Position numbers and translations under genes: made by a program
Part shown: positions 32,305 to 34,345 of the stretch, one piece after another
How positions within the stretch are numbered: the stretch's first letter is position 1
Layout: each line of letters begins with the position of its first letter
Origin: Planctomycetaceae bacterium
GTDB lineage: Bacteria; Planctomycetota; Planctomycetia; Planctomycetales; Planctomycetaceae
DNA length: 34,345 bases
Assembly (NCBI GenBank): GCA_018699955.1
Contig: JABISG010000168.1
Span: 1-34,345, forward strand
Reading direction: 5' to 3'
The notes under the pieces: model-generated
The model's input: only the letters and a program-made list of their open reading frames with translations
What the model was told of the DNA's origin: nothing
Databases searched by the model: none

Positions 32305-33699
32305 TCAGGCGATGATGTCGTGGATGACGTTGCCTGAGACGTCGGTCAGTCGGAAGTCGCGGCCCGCGTAGCGGTGGGTTAGTCGCTCGTGATCGATTCC
32401 CATCAGGTGCAGCATGGTGGCGTGAAGGTCGTGCGGATGGGTGCGGTTTTCCACCGCGCGAAATCCGAATTCGTCGGTGGCACCATAGGTCATACCGCCT
32501 TTGATTCCGCCGCCGGCAAGCCAAACCGAAAAACCCCAGTGATTGTGGTCTCGTCCGTTGTTTCCCTGTGAAGCGGGCGTGCGTCCAAACTCCCCACCCC
32601 ACAGCACGATCGTCTCATCCAACAGGCCGGTTCGTTTCAAGTCGCCCAACAGAGCAGCAATGGGACGATCGGTCTTTCCGCAAAGCTGCCGGAGCGCCCC
32701 GTCGTTGTTGCTGTGTGTGTCCCAGGGCTGGCTGTTGCCGTAGTAGATTTGCACCACGCGCACACCGCGTTCGACCATCCGGCGAGCCAGCAGGCAGTTC
32801 ATGCCGAAGTCGCTCATTTTGCCGTCGGTGCCGTAGTATTCCGATTTCACCGTTTCCGTTTCGCTCTGCCAGGCGAATGCTTCGGGAGCAGCAGTCTGCA
32901 TGCGGAAAGCCATTTCCAGCGATGCAATCCGCGCTTCCAGCAAACTCTCGCCGCCGCGGCGGGAGGCATGTTGCTTGTTCATTTGCTGGATGAGATCGAG
33001 TTGCCGGCGTTGCGACGTGTTGGAAAGTTGCTTGTTGGCCAAGTGGGGAATCACTTGTTTGGGATTGAAGTTCGTCGGCAAATTCATATGCGTGCCTTGA
33101 TACACGCCGGGCAGAAAACGATTGCTCCAATTCGCCGCACCGTTGACCGGCAACCCGGGACACAGCACGACATAGCCGGGCAGATTTTGACTTTCCGTTC
33201 CCAGTCCGTACAGCAACCACGATCCATAGCTGGGACGAACCGCCTGCACGTGTCCGCTATTCATCATGAACATCGACGGTTCGTGATTGGGGATGTCGGT
33301 GTACATGCCGTTGATCACGCACATGTCGTCGGCGAAGCGGCCGGTCTCCTGGTAGAGTTCGCTGATTGGCAATCCCGATTCGCCGCGGCGATCAAACCTG
33401 AACGGCGAGGGCATCATGCCGCCGGTGCCGTTCTCCGTTTTGAGGTCTTTGGTGATCGATGGTCGCTGCCCCTTGTGCGTCGCCAGCGCCGGCTTGTGAT
33501 CGAACGTATCGACTTGCGACGGCCCACCATTCATATAGAGATGGATGATCCGCTTCGCGCGGGGCGCAAAATGCGGTGCCTTGAGCGCAAGCGGATCGGC
33601 AGCTGGCGCGGCGGCCGATTCGTCGGCGAGTACGGAGGCCAGGCCGACGGCTCCCAAGCCGGTCCCCATGCTGGCCAACATTTTCCGTCGTGTGAACAT
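32305..33699 (-). CDS. DUF1501 family protein
   Basis: A 464-residue protein. I chose the ATG at 33699 because it opens with a twin-arginine leader (MFTRRKMLASMGTGLGAVGLASVLA); the longer reading from 33870 overlaps the upstream DUF1553 gene. Landmarks: LYMNGGPSQVDTFDHKP, a long GGMMPSPFRFDRRGESGLPISEL region, GGEFGRTP, GRDHNHWGFSVW and a closing DVSGNVIHDIIA. It lies 14 nt after the DUF1553 stop, so the two are co-transcribed. Like the protein at 1-1210, it contains a WSNRFLPGVYQGTHMN-type segment and belongs to that DUF1501 subgroup, distinct from the two at 8056 and 23590. Confidence 0.93.
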   Translation of the reverse strand: MFTRRKMLASMGTGLGAVGLASVLADESAAAPAADPLALKAPHFAPRAKRIIHLYMNGGPSQVDTFDHKPALATHKGQRPSITKDLKTENGTGGMMPSPFRFDRRGESGLPISELYQETGRFADDMCVINGMYTDIPNHEPSMFMMNSGHVQAVRPSYGSWLLYGLGTESQNLPGYVVLCPGLPVNGAANWSNRFLPGVYQGTHMNLPTNFNPKQVIPHLANKQLSNTSQRRQLDLIQQMNKQHASRRGGESLLEARIASLEMAFRMQTAAPEAFAWQSETETVKSEYYGTDGKMSDFGMNCLLARRMVERGVRVVQIYYGNSQPWDTHSNNDGALRQLCGKTDRPIAALLGDLKRTGLLDETIVLWGGEFGRTPASQGNNGRDHNHWGFSVWLAGGGIKGGMTYGATDEFGFRAVENRTHPHDLHATMLHLMGIDHERLTHRYAGRDFRLTDVSGNVIHDIIA

Positions 33700-33713
33700 A
33701 GCAAACGCCTTTG

Positions 33714-34345
33714 TCAGTCGATCCACGTAAATTCGTTTGTCGCCAGAATCGCTTGCGCGAGCTGCGCCCATGCCGACAGTTGGTCCTCGCCACGATTTTC
33801 GGCCGCGATTCGCAGGAACTCCAAATTGAATTGCACCTCGCCGGCCGTTGGCTCGCGTGCGAACGCCCACTGGTACGCCAACGCGATGCGTTGCTCGTCG
33901 GTGGATGCGGCTTTTTCCAGGCGAGCGGCTAACGCCGTAGCCGACTGGATCATGAAGTCACTGTTGAGTACGAACAACTGCTGCTGTGGAACGGTCGTCA
34001 CGTCGCGGCGTGCGCTCGAGACATTTGCGTCGGGGAAGTCAAAGGCGATCAACATTTTGTCCGGATCGCGACGGCTGACCATTCCGTACAGCGTGCGGCG
34101 AACGTGGTTCGCGTCGTTCAGGCCAGCAGCCGGTCCACCGATTGTGCGATTCAGCCTACCTGAGACCGCCAGAATCGCGTCGCGCCACGCTTCGACACCA
34201 AGCCGCCGCGGCGAGAACCGCCACAACAGCGAATTGCCCGGATCGTCCACGACATTGTGCGCGTTCCGATCGGCACTCAACTGATACGTCGACGACAGCA
34301 TCAACTCGCGATGCAACCATTTCAGAGACCAGCCCGACTCCATGA
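33714..34345 (-). CDS. DUF1553 protein, N-terminus cut by window edge
   Basis: Only the C-terminal 210 or so residues are inside the window and the frame is open at the right edge. The Met encoded at 34343 is internal, since it sits in the conserved SGWSLKWLHRELMLSSTYQ segment of the domain. Other DUF1553 marks are NSLLWRFSPRRLGVEAWRDAILAVSG, VPQQQLFVLNSDFM and the closing QAILATNEFTWID. By analogy with its relatives, the missing part should hold a cytochrome-like PSCyt1 domain and DUF1549. It precedes its DUF1501 partner by 14 nt. Confidence 0.9.
   Translation of the reverse strand, partial: MESGWSLKWLHRELMLSSTYQLSADRNAHNVVDDPGNSLLWRFSPRRLGVEAWRDAILAVSGRLNRTIGGPAAGLNDANHVRRTLYGMVSRRDPDKMLIAFDFPDANVSSARRDVTTVPQQQLFVLNSDFMIQSATALAARLEKAASTDEQRIALAYQWAFAREPTAGEVQFNLEFLRIAAENRGEDQLSAWAQLAQAILATNEFTWID

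Noticed and set aside
32713..34284. 523-codon open frame on the plus strand
   Set aside because: It is antisense to the DUF1501 and DUF1553 genes, whose protein families are clear. Its translation has no domain, is Arg/His-rich, and spans the junction of two real genes. Long antisense frames are common in GC-rich coding DNA.

Overview
The window is chromosomal DNA of a planctomycete (phylum Planctomycetota). The main evidence is gene content. Four DUF1501 proteins with twin-arginine leaders are present, three of them beside large DUF1549/DUF1553 proteins that carry cytochrome-c-like CxxCH or CX4CH motifs. There are also three secreted PQQ-type beta-propellers and a PPC-repeat protein. The sequence looks moderately GC-rich, but no GC value was computed. 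I saw no rRNA, tRNA, CRISPR array, IS element or phage gene.

Layout. 1-5196 (minus): trpD, a 940-aa DUF1549/DUF1553 protein and a DUF1501 protein cut by the left edge. 5544-11891 (plus): a three-gene operon of DUF1549/DUF1553, DUF1501 and PPC-repeat proteins, with compact hairpins in both junctions. 12015-15829 (minus): an ABM-fold protein, two small membrane proteins and an 893-aa PQQ propeller. 16125-17514 (plus): a small unknown protein and a secreted alpha/beta hydrolase. 17578-21979 (plus): a BlaI-type repressor behind a promoter with two matching operators, a BlaR1-type metalloprotease receptor whose C-terminal sensor is a parallel beta-helix instead of a penicillin-binding domain, and a PQQ lipoprotein. 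22370-24975 (plus): a BNR/sialidase-like lipoprotein and a DUF1501 protein. 25089-28395 (minus): an unusual trio of amide-bond enzymes, namely a C45/choloylglycine-type Ntn-hydrolase, a predicted papain-like protein and a type I asparaginase fused to a mannose-type B-lectin. 28747-29841 (plus): a GT2-GtrA fusion. 30067-30604: a small gene laid out like an integron cassette, followed by an attC-like hairpin and dispersed repeats. 30908-32170 (plus): a third PQQ propeller. 32305-34345 (minus): a DUF1501/DUF1553 pair cut by the right edge.

How the genes may work together. Most products are predicted to be exported and fit the planctomycete machinery for binding and breaking down complex polymers, although the DUF families have no proven biochemistry. 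The BlaI/BlaR-like pair with the beta-helix sensor is the best candidate for an undescribed regulatory system: the receptor could sense a polysaccharide and relieve BlaI repression. The amide-hydrolase trio is the second candidate. All functional links between neighbours are inferred from position.
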